DNA of 64,000 bases from Arthrobacter sp. KBS0703 (GTDB lineage Bacteria > Actinomycetota > Actinomycetes > Actinomycetales > Micrococcaceae). The position numbers and the translations under genes are program-made. The notes below the pieces were generated by a model, which made no database searches, was not told where the DNA came from, and saw nothing but the letters and a program-made list of their open reading frames with translations. Below are positions 16,668-31,003 of this stretch, piece after piece. The DNA lies in contig NZ_MVDG02000001.1 of the NCBI RefSeq assembly GCF_002008315.2, positions 2,728,001-2,792,000 on the forward strand. Reading direction: 5' to 3'. Each line of letters opens with the position of its first letter. Within the stretch, counting starts at the first letter, position 1.

Positions 16668-16708
16668 TTGGATAAACGTTTAAGCACCAAAATTGGATAA
16701 ACGTTTAA
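16668..16708. promoter_or_regulatory. Paired operator candidate, LacI-type symmetry
   Basis: The 16-base sequence TTGGATAAACGTTTAA occurs twice, at 16668-16683 and 16693-16708, 25 bases apart. Its core TAAACGTTTA is a palindrome with a central CG, the usual form of LacI-family operators. It lies about 195 bases upstream of the secreted phosphoesterase and beyond the rRNA terminator, so that gene is the likely target. The matching regulator is not in the window. Confidence 0.5.
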
Positions 16709-16714
16709 ATGCGG

Positions 16715-16744
16715 GAGAGCCCCAACCGTGTGGTTGGGGCTCTC
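16715..16744 (-). terminator. Terminator of the rRNA operon
   Basis: A perfect 13-bp stem (GGTTGGGGCTCTC paired with its complement) with a 4-base loop lies 17 bases beyond the 5S gene end. Confidence 0.85.
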
Positions 16745-16760
16745 GACCGTGTAATGGTTG

Positions 16761-16878
16761 TCCGGCGGTGACCTACTCTCCCACACCCTCCCGGGTGCAG
16801 TACCATCGGCGCTGTGGGTCTTAGCTTCCGGGTTCGGAATGGGACCGGGCGTTTCCCCCACGCTATGACCGCCGTAAC
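16761..16878 (-). rRNA. rrf: 5S ribosomal RNA
   Basis: Reading leftward, the gene starts near GTTACGGCGGTCATAGCG and contains the conserved CCCATTCCGAACCCGGAAG and GGTGTGGGAGAGTAGGTCAC. The ends are placed by family pairing of the termini and are good to a few bases. Confidence 0.93.
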
Positions 16879-17111
16879 CCTTGCTCCCGTCCCGCGGGTG
16901 TTAGGCCCGGGGTGGGAAATTTGTGGTTACAACATCCCTGCCCGGTGAAGGGCAGGTGTGGTGTTGTTATGTAGTTGTTGGTTCCTGTGCAACAAACCGG
17001 TGGTGCGGGTTTGTTGGTCGGGAACCACATAGTGGACGCAAGCAGTCTTGTTATCTTCGTACCGCCCCTGGGTGCAAACGCTTTTGAATCCGTTTGCGGG
17101 GTGGTGTGTGG

Positions 17112-22322
<5,211 letters not shown>

Positions 22323-22930
22323 AAGTAAAACAGACACAACATGCGCCCCCGGGAAAACGGGACACGCACCCTGCACAAAATTTGAAACCAGCTGTCAAAA
22401 CCAGACCACACCACGGGGTGGCGCAACCTGGCAAATTCAACCAATTCATATAAAATAAACCGGTATCAACAAACTTGGCACACTATTGAGTTCTCAAACA
22501 ACAGACACACCCGGCACCACCACAACCAAACAGCCGTGGATCGCTCCGGAGCAACTTTTCAAACTTACCCGGTCCGGCGAACCTTTGCAAATCAGCGTTT
22601 CCGCGATTTTCGGTTCAACAGGAAGGTCCCCGCCCGTCGTCGGCGCACTAGTAAGTACGCCATTTTCGGGCTGTTTCATTGGGGTCGGTCGCTATTTTTC
22701 CGCTTCAGCGGCGGCGACTCGAATTACTTTACACACCCGGAATCATCCGCGCAAATCGGCCGGCCGGACGCCGTAGTCCCACCGAGCAGGCCGGCGCGAC
22801 GGGCGGTTGGAGACGACTAGACAGAACGGTCTGTCTCGCATAGATTTCAAGGAGATCACTGGCCCTCGGGCGGCGATCCGTTAACGCTGAAGCAGAACGG
22901 CGGATCAATATGCTTGCCTTGGAGGACCCC
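22323..22930 (-). promoter_or_regulatory. rRNA operon leader and promoter region
   Basis: This 608-base stretch has no gene. The best leftward promoter is TTGCGC (22749-22754, complement) and TAAAGT (22726-22731, complement) with a 17-base spacer. The leader downstream carries TTGTTTGAGAACTC, a boxA-like antitermination or processing motif repeated in the spacer. Other promoters may exist, as rRNA operons often have several. Confidence 0.6.
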
Positions 22931-23188
22931 ATGACTGCCACCCATTTCGAACGATTTGTAGCCGAGGCCCTCACTGCGGAGCGCGAGACCGACTCCCAGC
23001 TGACCCCGGACGATCTTTACGGCCTGTACACAAGCTGGTGCCTCATTCACCAGACAGAGCCCCAGCCTCCCGCTGCCTTATGGGCATCGCTCAAGGACCA
23101 GGGCATCTCTCCCGAGGACTGTGAGCTTGCCATGACCGGGCCGGCAGCTGCGGACTACATCCTTGCCAGCGCACCAAGCCTCATATAG
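22931..23188 (+). CDS. Small conserved-looking helical protein
   Basis: GGAGGA lies 5 bases before the ATG at 22931, so this start is preferred to one at 22910. The 85-residue product reads MTATHFERFVAEALTAERET and then LYGLYTSWCLIHQTEPQPPA-ALWASLKDQGI. That segment resembles the winged-helix tail of phage and plasmid D5/P4-type primases (LY-x2-Y-x2-WC, then L-x2-x-GI), suggesting nucleic-acid binding, but the similarity is short. No partner gene is adjacent apart from the kinase 140 bases downstream. Confidence 0.65.
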   Translation: MTATHFERFVAEALTAERETDSQLTPDDLYGLYTSWCLIHQTEPQPPAALWASLKDQGISPEDCELAMTGPAAADYILASAPSLI

Positions 23189-23330
23189 CCCAGTCATCCA
23201 GGAAGAGTCGATGCGAATCGGCTCTTTCGGCCTTTTAAGCCACTCGCTTTTAACGCACTCCTGCTAAAACCTCACAATCTAATACGCGTACGGGCCCCGA
23301 GCACCGCGCGGCAAGACCCAAAGGCACACG

Positions 23331-24710
23331 ATGGACGTACAGTCCGGTATTTCAGCAGACACGATCCTAGGCGGCAGGTACCACGTCCTGGAACAAATCG
23401 GATCGGGCGCCATGGCAAACGTCTACAGGGCCTTGGACGGATTCCTCGAGCGCGACGTTGCGGTCAAGATTGTCACCAAGTCCCGCGGCAACGATGCGCC
23501 GCACGACGACGAGGCGGAGCTGAAGGTTCTGGCGCGCCTGAACCACCACAGCCTGGTGACCCTCCTCGACGCGGGCGTCGACAGAACCGAACCGGAACGG
23601 CCGCGCATCTACCTCGTGATGGAGCTGGTGGAGGGCCCGGATCTCAAGCGCCGCCTGGCGGACGGGCCGCTCCCGGCCCGCCATGCAGCCCAGATCGGTC
23701 ACGACCTCGCGGACGCCCTCGCATACATCCACGAATGCGGCGTAATCCACCGGGACGTCAAACCCGGAAACGTCATGGTCTTCGACTACGACCATGACGC
23801 CGCAAGGATGCGCGCGAAACTCACGGACTTCGGCATTGCCCTCATTGCCGATAAGCCCGAGGGTCCGGACGGCGGTTTCCTCGGAACCGCCGGGTACCTC
23901 AGCCCGGAGCAGGCAAGGGGTGAGCGCGTCGGTCCCGCCAGCGACGTGTACTCGCTGGGCCTGGTGCTGCTCGAATGCCTCACCGGCCAGCAGTCCTTTC
24001 CGGGCGATCCGCTGCAGAGTGCCCTCGCACGGCTGATCGAGGATCCGAGAATCCCTGCCACCCTGGAGCCGGAGTGGCAGATGCTCCTGGCCGCCATGAC
24101 GGCACGGAATCCGGAGGACCGGCCCTCGAGCCGGGAGGTGACACAGGCCCTGCAGGACCAGTCCGCCGGCAGCAGGGCAAAGCACAAAGTGGACACCGCC
24201 CTGATCCCCAGCGACGAGGAGGCCAGGATGGAGGCCGTTCGACGCTATGCCATTCTCGATACCCCCGCCGACGGCGCCTTCGACAGGGTCACGTCACTGG
24301 CCGCCAGGGTCTTTTCGGTGCCCATTGCAATCGTCTCGGTTGTGGACCACGACCGCATCTGGTTCAAGTCCCACCACGGCGTGGCCGTTGAGGAGATCGA
24401 CAGGGATCCCGGCCTGTGCGCGTCGGCGATTCTGCAGGACGACGTGTGGGTCATCGAGAACGCCCCGGAGGATCCGCGGGCCCTGGCGAATCCGCTCGTC
24501 GCCGGCGAGTTCGGCCTCAAGTTCTACGCCGGGGCGCCCCTCAAGTCCCGGGACGGGTACAACCTGGGGACCCTGTGCATCCTCGACTACGAGCCCCGCG
24601 TCCTGGATGCCTCGGAAGCCGAGATGCTCGGGGACCTCGCCGCGGTGGTCATGAACGATCTCGAACAGCGCCTCGAAATCCGGACCGCCCAGTCGTCCAC
24701 CTCTTCCTGA
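23331..24710 (+). CDS. Ser/Thr protein kinase fused to a GAF domain
   Basis: Residues 15-270 form a Hanks-type kinase: glycine loop IGSGAMANVYRA, Lys in DVAVKIV, catalytic loop HRDVKPGN, DFG in LTDFGIAL, and GTAGYLSPEQARGE. Residues about 297-455 are a GAF domain (VRRYAILDTPADGAFDRVTS, IAIVSVVDHDRIWFKSHHGV). Unlike PknA/PknB there is no membrane helix and no PASTA repeats, so the GAF domain probably serves as a cytosolic sensor in place of an extracellular one. The GAF belongs to the class with a YAILDTP start found in diguanylate cyclases and histidine kinases. It is monocistronic as far as can be seen. Confidence 0.93.
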   Translation: MDVQSGISADTILGGRYHVLEQIGSGAMANVYRALDGFLERDVAVKIVTKSRGNDAPHDDEAELKVLARLNHHSLVTLLDAGVDRTEPERPRIYLVMELVEGPDLKRRLADGPLPARHAAQIGHDLADALAYIHECGVIHRDVKPGNVMVFDYDHDAARMRAKLTDFGIALIADKPEGPDGGFLGTAGYLSPEQARGERVGPASDVYSLGLVLLECLTGQQSFPGDPLQSALARLIEDPRIPATLEPEWQMLLAAMTARNPEDRPSSREVTQALQDQSAGSRAKHKVDTALIPSDEEARMEAVRRYAILDTPADGAFDRVTSLAARVFSVPIAIVSVVDHDRIWFKSHHGVAVEEIDRDPGLCASAILQDDVWVIENAPEDPRALANPLVAGEFGLKFYAGAPLKSRDGYNLGTLCILDYEPRVLDASEAEMLGDLAAVVMNDLEQRLEIRTAQSSTSS

Positions 24711-25228
24711 GGCGCATTCCTGCCCCCCCCATTCCGGTCCCGCGGAGCCCAACGTTTCTCTAGGTTTCCGCGGGGACGATGGGCAATGTCCGCAAAAAGC
24801 TATGGGGGGGACATGAATTCTCGTATTTCAATTTCCGGCCGACAGCGCTTCAGGGCCCGGCCGTGAGCATCTTGGACGTCCACGCCCATGGCGGATTTGT
24901 TCCCCTGGCCGTGACGGACGTCCCGCTGCGCTTTCCCTCGCCCGGAACGTACACCCGTGCCGTCGATTATCTGTGCTGGACTGCCCCGCAGAAAGTTGCC
25001 TCCCGCACCGTCATTGCCGCCTGACCGGCTCTCCTCATGTGAATGTCCGGTCACCAAAAGCTCGACGGCGGGAGGGTGCCAACGATGCTGTCCTCCCGTC
25101 GTCGGGGTAAACCGGGTTCAAGGCCCTTCCGCAATCCACGGCAGCCGGCAAGGCCGTGCCGATCCGAACCCGAGATTGACTCTCCCGGACCGCTTACCTG
25201 GCCCCGGACCGGCTGCTAGTGTGGCGAA
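24711..25228 (+). other. Intergenic region with a doubtful short frame
   Basis: No well-supported gene is seen in 518 bases. A frame at 24779-25024 (81 residues, MGNVRKKLWGGHEFSYFNFR) has no clear ribosome site and no family signature. Within it a 17-codon frame starts at 24811 after GGGGGG. Both are weak. Confidence 0.35.
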
Positions 25229-25411
25229 ATGGCAGCATTAATGGCTCGGCCCAGGGACGGCAAAATCATCGCAGGAGTCTGTGCAGCGCTGGCAGACCGC
25301 TTCGGCATCTCCAGGACGCTAGTCCGCATCGGCTTCGTTCTCTTCGGCTTGTTTGGCGTCGGAGAACTCGTCTACATCGCTTTGTGGATCATCATTCCCA
25401 AGGCCCCATAA
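25229..25411 (+). CDS. PspC-domain membrane protein
   Basis: The 60-residue protein is a bare PspC domain: RPRDGKIIAGVCAALADRFG, then IRTLVRIGF-like packing, and a hydrophobic segment VLFGLFGVGELVYIALWIII ending in PKAP, all diagnostic of the family. PspC proteins sit in the inner membrane and take part in phage-shock/envelope stress responses. In actinobacteria short stand-alone copies like this are common. An internal ATG at 25241 is an alternative start. It converges on the exonuclease gene with only 36 bases between. Confidence 0.85.
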   Translation: MAALMARPRDGKIIAGVCAALADRFGISRTLVRIGFVLFGLFGVGELVYIALWIIIPKAP

Positions 25412-25447
25412 CTCAGGAATCCAAGAATCTGGTCTGTGGCGGCGCGA

Positions 25448-26458
25448 TTACCTGGCAGACCAGATCCTTCGCCAGCCGGCGGTGATGGAGGCCCAGACAC
25501 CCCACGCTGCGGCCACCGCCAGCGCCGCCTCCACCGCGCCGGTTCCTACTTGGCCCGCGGAGAATGACTGGATCGCGAGGCCGGAAAGGGCGGACAGGAA
25601 AAAGGCGGCAAGAAGTCCCGCCGCCAACAGGGCAAGGCCGGATTTTACGCCGGACCTGGCCCCCCGGCGGCCCCCCGGCCGTGCGGGGGCCGGGGTGGGA
25701 GTGGCTTCGGCCCGCGGGGCCGGGTTCGGAGCCGTTTGCGCTTCTGCGGGACGCACCGCGTCGGCAGGCCCGACGGCGTCGGGCGCCTCGCCGTAACGCG
25801 CTTCGCCGTCCGGCGCCTCACCGTCGCGCGCGTCGGCGTCGGTCGCTTCACCCTCCGCCTCAGATTCCTCATCACGGACGCGCCGGCCCTGGCGCCGCTG
25901 GCCGATCGAGGCGGCAGGGCCACCCCAGATCTCGGCCAGGCTGGCGAACTGGCGCAGGGCGGCGATGGTCAGGACTACGTTGGCGCAGGCCAGGGCATTC
26001 GTGCCGGGCTCGTGATGGCGGACGGGCGGGAGCTTCAACGCCTCCAGTACGTCGTTGAGGTTGTGCTTCGGCAGCCCCAGCTCGGTCCGGGCCAGTTCCT
26101 GGGCACAGTAGAAGTCCTTGGCGGGCAGGTCCAGCTGCAGTTGTTCGGTGGCTTTCCGCATCACGGAGGCGTCGTACGGGGCGTCGTATGCCACCAGCTG
26201 GTCCTCACAGGCGAACTGCAGGATCCCCTCGATGGACATCTCCCAGTCCGCTGCGTGCACAATGTCGCGTTCCCTGATGCCGTGGACTTCGACGTTGATG
26301 GGATCGAAGTGGTCGATGCCCGGCGGCGGTTTGATGAGCCAATGCGATTTGTCCACGACTTTTCCGTCCCGGACCTTGACCAAGCCCACAGCACACACCG
26401 ACCCGGGGTTGCTGTTCGCGGTTTCAAAGTCGATGGCGGTAAAGCTGATTCCAGCCAT
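25448..26458 (-). CDS. DnaQ-like exonuclease domain with a C-terminal membrane tail and an altered ExoIII motif
   Basis: Residues 1-180 form a DEDDh 3'-5' exonuclease fold: ExoI is AIDFETA, ExoII is YDAPYDASVM. ExoIII reads HHEPGTNALACANVV; where relatives have His-x4-Asp, this one has His-x4-Asn, so a metal-binding Asp seems to be missing. Residues about 190-255 are an acidic, then Pro/Ala-rich linker (repeated DGEAPDGEARYGEAP). Residues about 258-318 hold two membrane helices (SGLALLAAGLLAAFFLSALS, AALAVAAAWGVWAS). An exonuclease tethered to the membrane by its C-terminus is unusual. Function is unknown; activity could be lost or altered. Single-gene unit, opposite to PspC. Confidence 0.8.
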   Translation of the reverse strand: MAGISFTAIDFETANSNPGSVCAVGLVKVRDGKVVDKSHWLIKPPPGIDHFDPINVEVHGIRERDIVHAADWEMSIEGILQFACEDQLVAYDAPYDASVMRKATEQLQLDLPAKDFYCAQELARTELGLPKHNLNDVLEALKLPPVRHHEPGTNALACANVVLTIAALRQFASLAEIWGGPAASIGQRRQGRRVRDEESEAEGEATDADARDGEAPDGEARYGEAPDAVGPADAVRPAEAQTAPNPAPRAEATPTPAPARPGGRRGARSGVKSGLALLAAGLLAAFFLSALSGLAIQSFSAGQVGTGAVEAALAVAAAWGVWASITAGWRRIWSAR

Positions 26459-26587
26459 GAATGCCTCCCCCAGGCGCGCTAAATGGGCGGAAGGCGCAGC
26501 TGCTTGGCCTGTTCCGCTGACGGGAACATTCTCGCAGATGGCATGCCAGATTACAGTCCCGCCGGCATTGTGAACCGCCGCCCCGCG

Positions 26588-27019
26588 TCAGCGTTCGAGC
26601 ACCGACTTGAGGTTGTTGACAAAGACCCTGTTCCTGCGCGGCACCATGAAGGCCATGGCCGGCGCCATCACCGCGCTCAGCCCGCGGGGCCGCATTTCCA
26701 CGCTTCGGGTGAACCGGGCGCCTTCCGGCGCGGGCTCCACGGCGTAGGTGATCAGGGGCCGGAGGCCGGCGAAGTCACCGCGGTACACCACCCGCTCCCC
26801 CTGCGACACTTCCAGCGCCGTGAACGTGCCCTCGGTCTTGCCCATGAACGGCTTGAACCGCAGGGGGTACGCCGTGCCGACGGTTGGCACGGGCTCCGTG
26901 GCAGGGTCCACCGAGTCAATGTCGACGTGCCAGGCGGGTTCATTACGCAGATCCGCGACGTAGGCGAAGACCTCTTCCGGCGTCCGCCTGATGATCACGC
27001 TTTCAGCCGACCTGACCAC
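26588..27019 (-). CDS. SRPBCC-family (START/polyketide cyclase-like) protein
   Basis: The GTG at 27019 is chosen because GGAGGA lies 5 bases before it. The 143-residue product begins VRSAESVIIRRTPEEVFAYV, the first strand and helix of the SRPBCC fold, followed by alternating strands (TEGTFTALEVSQGERVVYRG, ARFTRSVEMRP) and a long C-terminal helix. The family binds hydrophobic ligands in a deep cavity; many bacterial copies are uncharacterised, and no specific substrate is suggested here. It lies downstream of no close partner. The exonuclease gene follows on the same strand after 129 bases. Confidence 0.8.
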   Translation of the reverse strand: MVRSAESVIIRRTPEEVFAYVADLRNEPAWHVDIDSVDPATEPVPTVGTAYPLRFKPFMGKTEGTFTALEVSQGERVVYRGDFAGLRPLITYAVEPAPEGARFTRSVEMRPRGLSAVMAPAMAFMVPRRNRVFVNNLKSVLER

Positions 27020-27280
27020 GGATCCTCCTCCGCCCGCCACTACAACCAGGCCATCGCCGGACGCCCGGACCTGCAGCGAAGGCGTCCAGGACCTGCGGCA
27101 ATGAGCCGATTTGTGGCTCTCAGTGTACGCTTCGGGGCGCCGTCTGGGCACTGCGCCGCGGGCAGTCCACGGCCCAAGCAACTCACCGTTGACACCCCAC
27201 CGGCGGCGGAGTACCACGGGGCTTAGACGGTCCACTCCCGGGCCGTCTCTGGTTTGTTCTGAAAGCCTTAGGAGCATCAC

Positions 27281-27577
27281 ATGCCTGTCGCCGTCATCCT
27301 GGATTTCCCCGGTGGAACACTCGAGCAGTATGACCAAGTCCTTGAAAAAATGGGCTTCACGCCGGGCGGACCCGGCGCCCCTGGCGGCCTCACCCACTGG
27401 GTAGCGGCCACGGACACCGGCATCCGTGTCGTGGACACCTGGGAGAGCCGCGAACTGTTCGAGGCATTTACGCAGGAGAAGACCACACCAATAGCCGCCG
27501 AAGTGGGCATCCCCGGCCCGCCGGAGATCACGTTCTTCGACGTGCATAACTACCTGACCGCGGGCCCCAAGGCGTAA
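27281..27577 (+). CDS. Small protein of dimeric alpha-beta barrel type
   Basis: The 98-residue product starts MPVAVILDFPGGTLEQYDQV, with strand-helix-strand pattern GLTHWVAATDTGIRVVDTWE followed by SRELFEAFTQEK, typical of ferredoxin-like dimeric barrels (ABM/antibiotic monooxygenase-like and related). AGGAG lies upstream. A second protein of the same general fold follows after 38 bases, so the two may form one operon and a heteromer, or derive from old duplication. No catalytic residues can be named. Confidence 0.7.
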   Translation: MPVAVILDFPGGTLEQYDQVLEKMGFTPGGPGAPGGLTHWVAATDTGIRVVDTWESRELFEAFTQEKTTPIAAEVGIPGPPEITFFDVHNYLTAGPKA

Positions 27578-27615
27578 GCCACCACCCGAAGCAACGAGCA
27601 CCAAGGAGTACCGTT

Positions 27616-27879
27616 ATGGCTGTTTCAGTCGTCCTGCACCAGGTAGCCGACTACGATGCCTGGCGTAAGGTCTACGATTCGTTCGCCGACGTGCAGAAGG
27701 CCGGCGGCGTCACCAAGGAGTCCGTACACCGGATGGCCGGCGACCCGGACAACGTTCTAGTCCTCCACTACTTCGACACCGTGGACGCCGCCAAGGCGTT
27801 CTTCGCCAATCCGGAGCTGAAAGACGCCATGCAAAGGGGCGGCGTCCAGGGCGAACCGAGGATTGAGTTCTTCGAATAG
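27616..27879 (+). CDS. Second small dimeric alpha-beta barrel protein
   Basis: The 87-residue protein MAVSVVLHQVADYDAWRKVY continues with SVHRMAGDPDNVLVLHYFDT and VDAAKAFFANPELKDAMQRG, the pattern of cyclase/DUF1330-like dimeric barrels: a YDAWR helix, a central strand, and an FF-containing helix. AAGGAG precedes the start by 6 bases. It is the last gene before a very strong palindromic terminator and is likely cotranscribed with the previous gene. Stress or small-molecule binding roles are known for relatives, but none can be assigned. Confidence 0.75.
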   Translation: MAVSVVLHQVADYDAWRKVYDSFADVQKAGGVTKESVHRMAGDPDNVLVLHYFDTVDAAKAFFANPELKDAMQRGGVQGEPRIEFFE

Positions 27880-27914
27880 CGTGGCCGCCGGCAGGGGACG
27901 TAAAACTTCAGAAA

Positions 27915-27963
27915 GCCCGACGGCGGGTGGCCGGCAATGATTGCCGGCCACCCGCCGTCGGGC
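27915..27963. terminator. 23-bp perfect palindromic terminator, family copy 1
   Basis: The arms GCCCGACGGCGGGTGGCCGG-CAA and their complement pair perfectly over 23 bp with a 3-base loop, between convergent genes. The sequence, not only the shape, is shared with hairpins at 31004 and 37877. Confidence 0.85.
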
Positions 27964-27968
27964 GTTAC

Positions 27969-27987
27969 CGCTGGTTGAGCTAAACCT
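27969..27987 (+). repeat. REP-like repeat, diverged
   Basis: CGCTGGTTGAGCTAAACC directly follows the palindromic terminator and precedes the stop of the phosphatase gene. Confidence 0.5.
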
Positions 27988-27989
27988 GG

Positions 27990-29630
27990 TCAGCGCTCCG
28001 GCTGCAGAGCCTTGCTCCAGAGCACGGTGCCGTTGGCGTTGCGGAGGCTGACGGTGAAGACATCGTCCTCGCCGAGGTCCACGTGGCCGAAGTACTGGCT
28101 TTCGCCGCTGCGCGGGGACTCGTTGGCGTAGGCGCCGGCCCTGAAGAAGGCCACCTCGGGGCCGAAGGTGCCGTCCATCTGGCTGGGGCCGAACGTTCCG
28201 GCGTTGATAGGGCCAGCCACGAATTCCCAGAAGGGGTCGAAGTCCTGGAACGAGGCCCGCTCCGGCGAGTAGTGGTGGGCGGCGCAGTAGTGGACGTCAG
28301 CCGTGAGCCACACGACGTTTTTAACCCGGTTGCGCTTGAACGCGGACAGTACCCCGGCGATCTCGAGTTCCTTGCCCAAGGGGGCGCCGGCGTCGCGGTT
28401 TGAAAGGGACTCCTGGTTGACCGGGCCGTCCGGCACGATGATGCCGAGCGGGAGGTCGGCGGAGATGACCTTCCAGGTGGCCTTGGACTTGCTGACTTCC
28501 TTGATGAGCCAGCGGGCCTGTTCCTCACCGAGGATGTGGGTCAGGCTCGTTTCCTTGCCGTCCGTGTTGGGGTCCTTGAAGGTGCGCATGTCCAGGCAGA
28601 AGATGTCCAGCTGCGGGCCGCGGGAGATTTTGCGGTAGATGCGGGCTGGCTCGAAGCCGGTGCTGCCATCGCTCAGCTGGGCGATGGGCTGGTACTCCTG
28701 CCAGGCCTGGCGGCCGCGGGCGGCGAGCACGTCCACGCGGCGTTCGGTGTAGCGGGCGTCGGTGATGATCTGCCCGGGGTACCAGTTGTTGTGGGTTTCG
28801 TGGTCGTCCCACTGGGCGATCACCGGGACCTCGGCGTAGAGGGCACGGATGTTCTTGTCCATCATGTTGTAGCGGTGCCGGCCGCGGAACTCGTTGAGCG
28901 TCTCGGCCACCTTGGACACCTCCTCGGTGACGAGGTTGCGCCAGACCTGCCCGTCCGGCTCCGTGACCTCGGCGGCGATGGGGCCGTCGGCGTAGATGGT
29001 GTCGCCGGAGTGGATGAAGAAGTCCGGCTTCGTGGCGTGCATGGCAGCGTAGCCGCGCATGCCGCCGATGTCCTCGTTGATGCCCCAGCCCTGGCCGGCT
29101 GTGTCACCGGTCCAGACGAAGCTCTGGCGACGGGGTGTGCGGCCGCTCGCGAACCCGCCCGTGCCGGGCGCGGTGCCGAAGGAGCCGCGGGCGGTTTCGC
29201 CTGCCTGGCCCTCGGGGTCCTCAAAGTGCATGGTCAGGGCGAACCGCGTGCCCGCCGGGAGGTCGCGGGCATTGATCTTGGACGTGAAGTCGGTGGCCTC
29301 GCTGGCCCGGGTCCCCGGAGCACCCGCCGGAAGGCGCGGCCGCCGCGGGCGGGCTGTCTCTTATACACATCTAGATGTGTATAAGAGACAGACCGCCAGC
29401 AGGCTGGCCACCAGCCGGCCGGGGCCAGACGCGCGGGACCACAGGACGCCGGAGTCGGCGGTGACATCGCCGGTGGAGATGCCGGACGGGAGGGTCAGGC
29501 GGTCGCGGACCAGCGCGACGCCGGAGGGCCGGGCTGCGTGCGCGGGCACGACGAGTGAAGGGGTGACGGCGGCAGCACCGGCAGCGGCGATGGCGCCTTT
29601 GAGGATGTTTCGGCGGGTGAAAGGAGTCAT
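27990..29630 (-). CDS. PhoD-family alkaline phosphatase, Tat-exported, interrupted by an adapter
   Basis: The N-terminal piece (29392-29630) has a Tat signal MTPFTRRNILKGAIAAAGAA ending at AHAA, then the PhoD N-domain (LPSGISTGDVTADSGVLWSR). After 38 adapter bases the gene continues RPRRPRLPAGAPGTRASEAT and holds the metallophosphatase core: FIHSGDTIYADG, QWDDHETHNNW, VWLTADVHYCAAHHYSPER. Both parts are in the same register mod 3, so two bases (or 2 + 3n) of real sequence are missing under the adapter. PhoD enzymes are Ca2+/Fe3+-dependent phosphomono/diesterases released by the Tat system during phosphate limitation. A second PhoD lies at 48999-50642. The gene ends against a palindromic terminator and a REP copy. 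Confidence 0.88.
29354..29391. other. Nextera mate-pair junction adapter (artefact)
   Basis: Same 38-base palindrome, inserted at codon 80 of the PhoD gene in a GC-rich stretch. Confidence 0.97.
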
Positions 29631-29837
29631 GCTGCCATCGTTGACGGTGCGTGTGAACCGGCGGCGACGGTGATGTGAACGCCCGCGTTACGTCGGGTTT
29701 CCCGCTAGCTCACTCCGCAGGCTGTGTTGCGTCTGCTGTTCGGGGCCTCTGTTAGCGGCCACTGTTCGCGAGAGTTCATCGGGACTAGGCTTCTGCCCGC
29801 CGGTGTTCACCGCCGGCATGACCGCCGGGAGGTTCCA

Positions 29838-30944
29838 ATGACGGATTTTCTCTTCGCAACGCTCGACGCCGGAAGGAACCTGCCGCCGGCCCTCGGCATC
29901 GCCCGTGAACTGGTCCGTGACGGCCACCGGGTCCGCTTCCTGGGGCACGCGCGTCAGGCCGGGCCGATAGAAGCGGCGGGCGCCGAATTCCGCGCGTACG
30001 GCCATTCCCAGCCGATGGCCCCGGCGGACCACATGTCCGCCCTGCAGCAGATATCCATGATGGTGTCCGTGTTCACCGACGCCGGAATCGCGCGGGAACT
30101 CGCTGAGGAGGCACGGCGCGACCCTCCGGATGTGGTGATCGTGGACTGCCTGCTGCTCGCCGCCATCGACGCCGCGGCCAAGGCAGGGCTTCGCACCGTG
30201 GTGCTGGTCCACAGCTTCTATGCGTTTTTCGACGGTCCGTTCCGGCGGACGCCCGTCACCGCCATCATTGCCGCGCGGGGGCTTGGACCGCGCCACGTGA
30301 TGCAGCGCGCAGACCGGATCCTTGTCTGCTCCGATCCCCTCTTGGACCCGGCCGGCAGCGCGAACGGCAACGGCAAGGTGGGGTGGTCCGGGGCGGTAGT
30401 GGAAGTGCAGCAGCCGGCAAACCCTGCCCCGCCGGGGTTGTGGCCCCGGGTGCTGGTGAGCCTGAGCACCACGGCCTTCCCCGGGCAGGAGGCGTTTCTT
30501 CAGAAGGCGCTGAACGCGGTGACCGATCTGCCGCTCGAGGTGGTGGTGACTACGGGTCCCGCCATTGATCCGGCGGGCCTGCGAGCGCCGGCCAACACGA
30601 TTGTGCACCGCTACCTGCCGCACCGGGACGTGATGCCGGACTGCAGCGCGGTGATCGGCCACGGCGGCCATGCCACCACCATGCTGGCCCTGGCCCACGG
30701 ACTCCCGCTGGTGATCGCCCCGATGCATCCGATGCTGGACCAGCGGATGGTGGGCAAGGCGGTGCAGGACGCCGGCGCAGGGCTGCTGATCAAGGCGTCA
30801 TCGTCCCCGGGGGAGATCGGCCGGGCCCTGATGACTGTGGTGGACTCTGCGATTTTCCGCACGGCTGCCTCCATGGTGGGCCGCCGGATCCGGGCGTCCG
30901 ACGGTGCCCGGACCGGGGCGCGGCTGTTGGCGGAATTTAGCTAG
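29838..30944 (+). CDS. UGT-like (GT1) glycosyltransferase
   Basis: The start at 29838 follows GGGAGG; earlier in-frame codons lack a site. The 368-residue GT-B protein begins MTDFLFATLDAGRNLPPALG, typical of GT1 macrolide/UDP-glycosyltransferases, and has the C-terminal donor-binding segment IVHRYLPHRDVMPDCSAVIG followed by HGGHATTMLALAHGLPLVIA, the GT1 signature with HGG. Likely role: transfer of a sugar from a nucleotide donor to a lipophilic acceptor such as a secondary metabolite or antibiotic. The acceptor is unknown. It is flanked by unrelated genes and ends at a bidirectional terminator. Confidence 0.88.
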   Translation: MTDFLFATLDAGRNLPPALGIARELVRDGHRVRFLGHARQAGPIEAAGAEFRAYGHSQPMAPADHMSALQQISMMVSVFTDAGIARELAEEARRDPPDVVIVDCLLLAAIDAAAKAGLRTVVLVHSFYAFFDGPFRRTPVTAIIAARGLGPRHVMQRADRILVCSDPLLDPAGSANGNGKVGWSGAVVEVQQPANPAPPGLWPRVLVSLSTTAFPGQEAFLQKALNAVTDLPLEVVVTTGPAIDPAGLRAPANTIVHRYLPHRDVMPDCSAVIGHGGHATTMLALAHGLPLVIAPMHPMLDQRMVGKAVQDAGAGLLIKASSSPGEIGRALMTVVDSAIFRTAASMVGRRIRASDGARTGARLLAEFS

Positions 30945-31003
30945 TAAACACGTATTTATTTTTGAATACCCTTCCCATTTACCATCTACCGCTCTTGCCT
31001 ACC

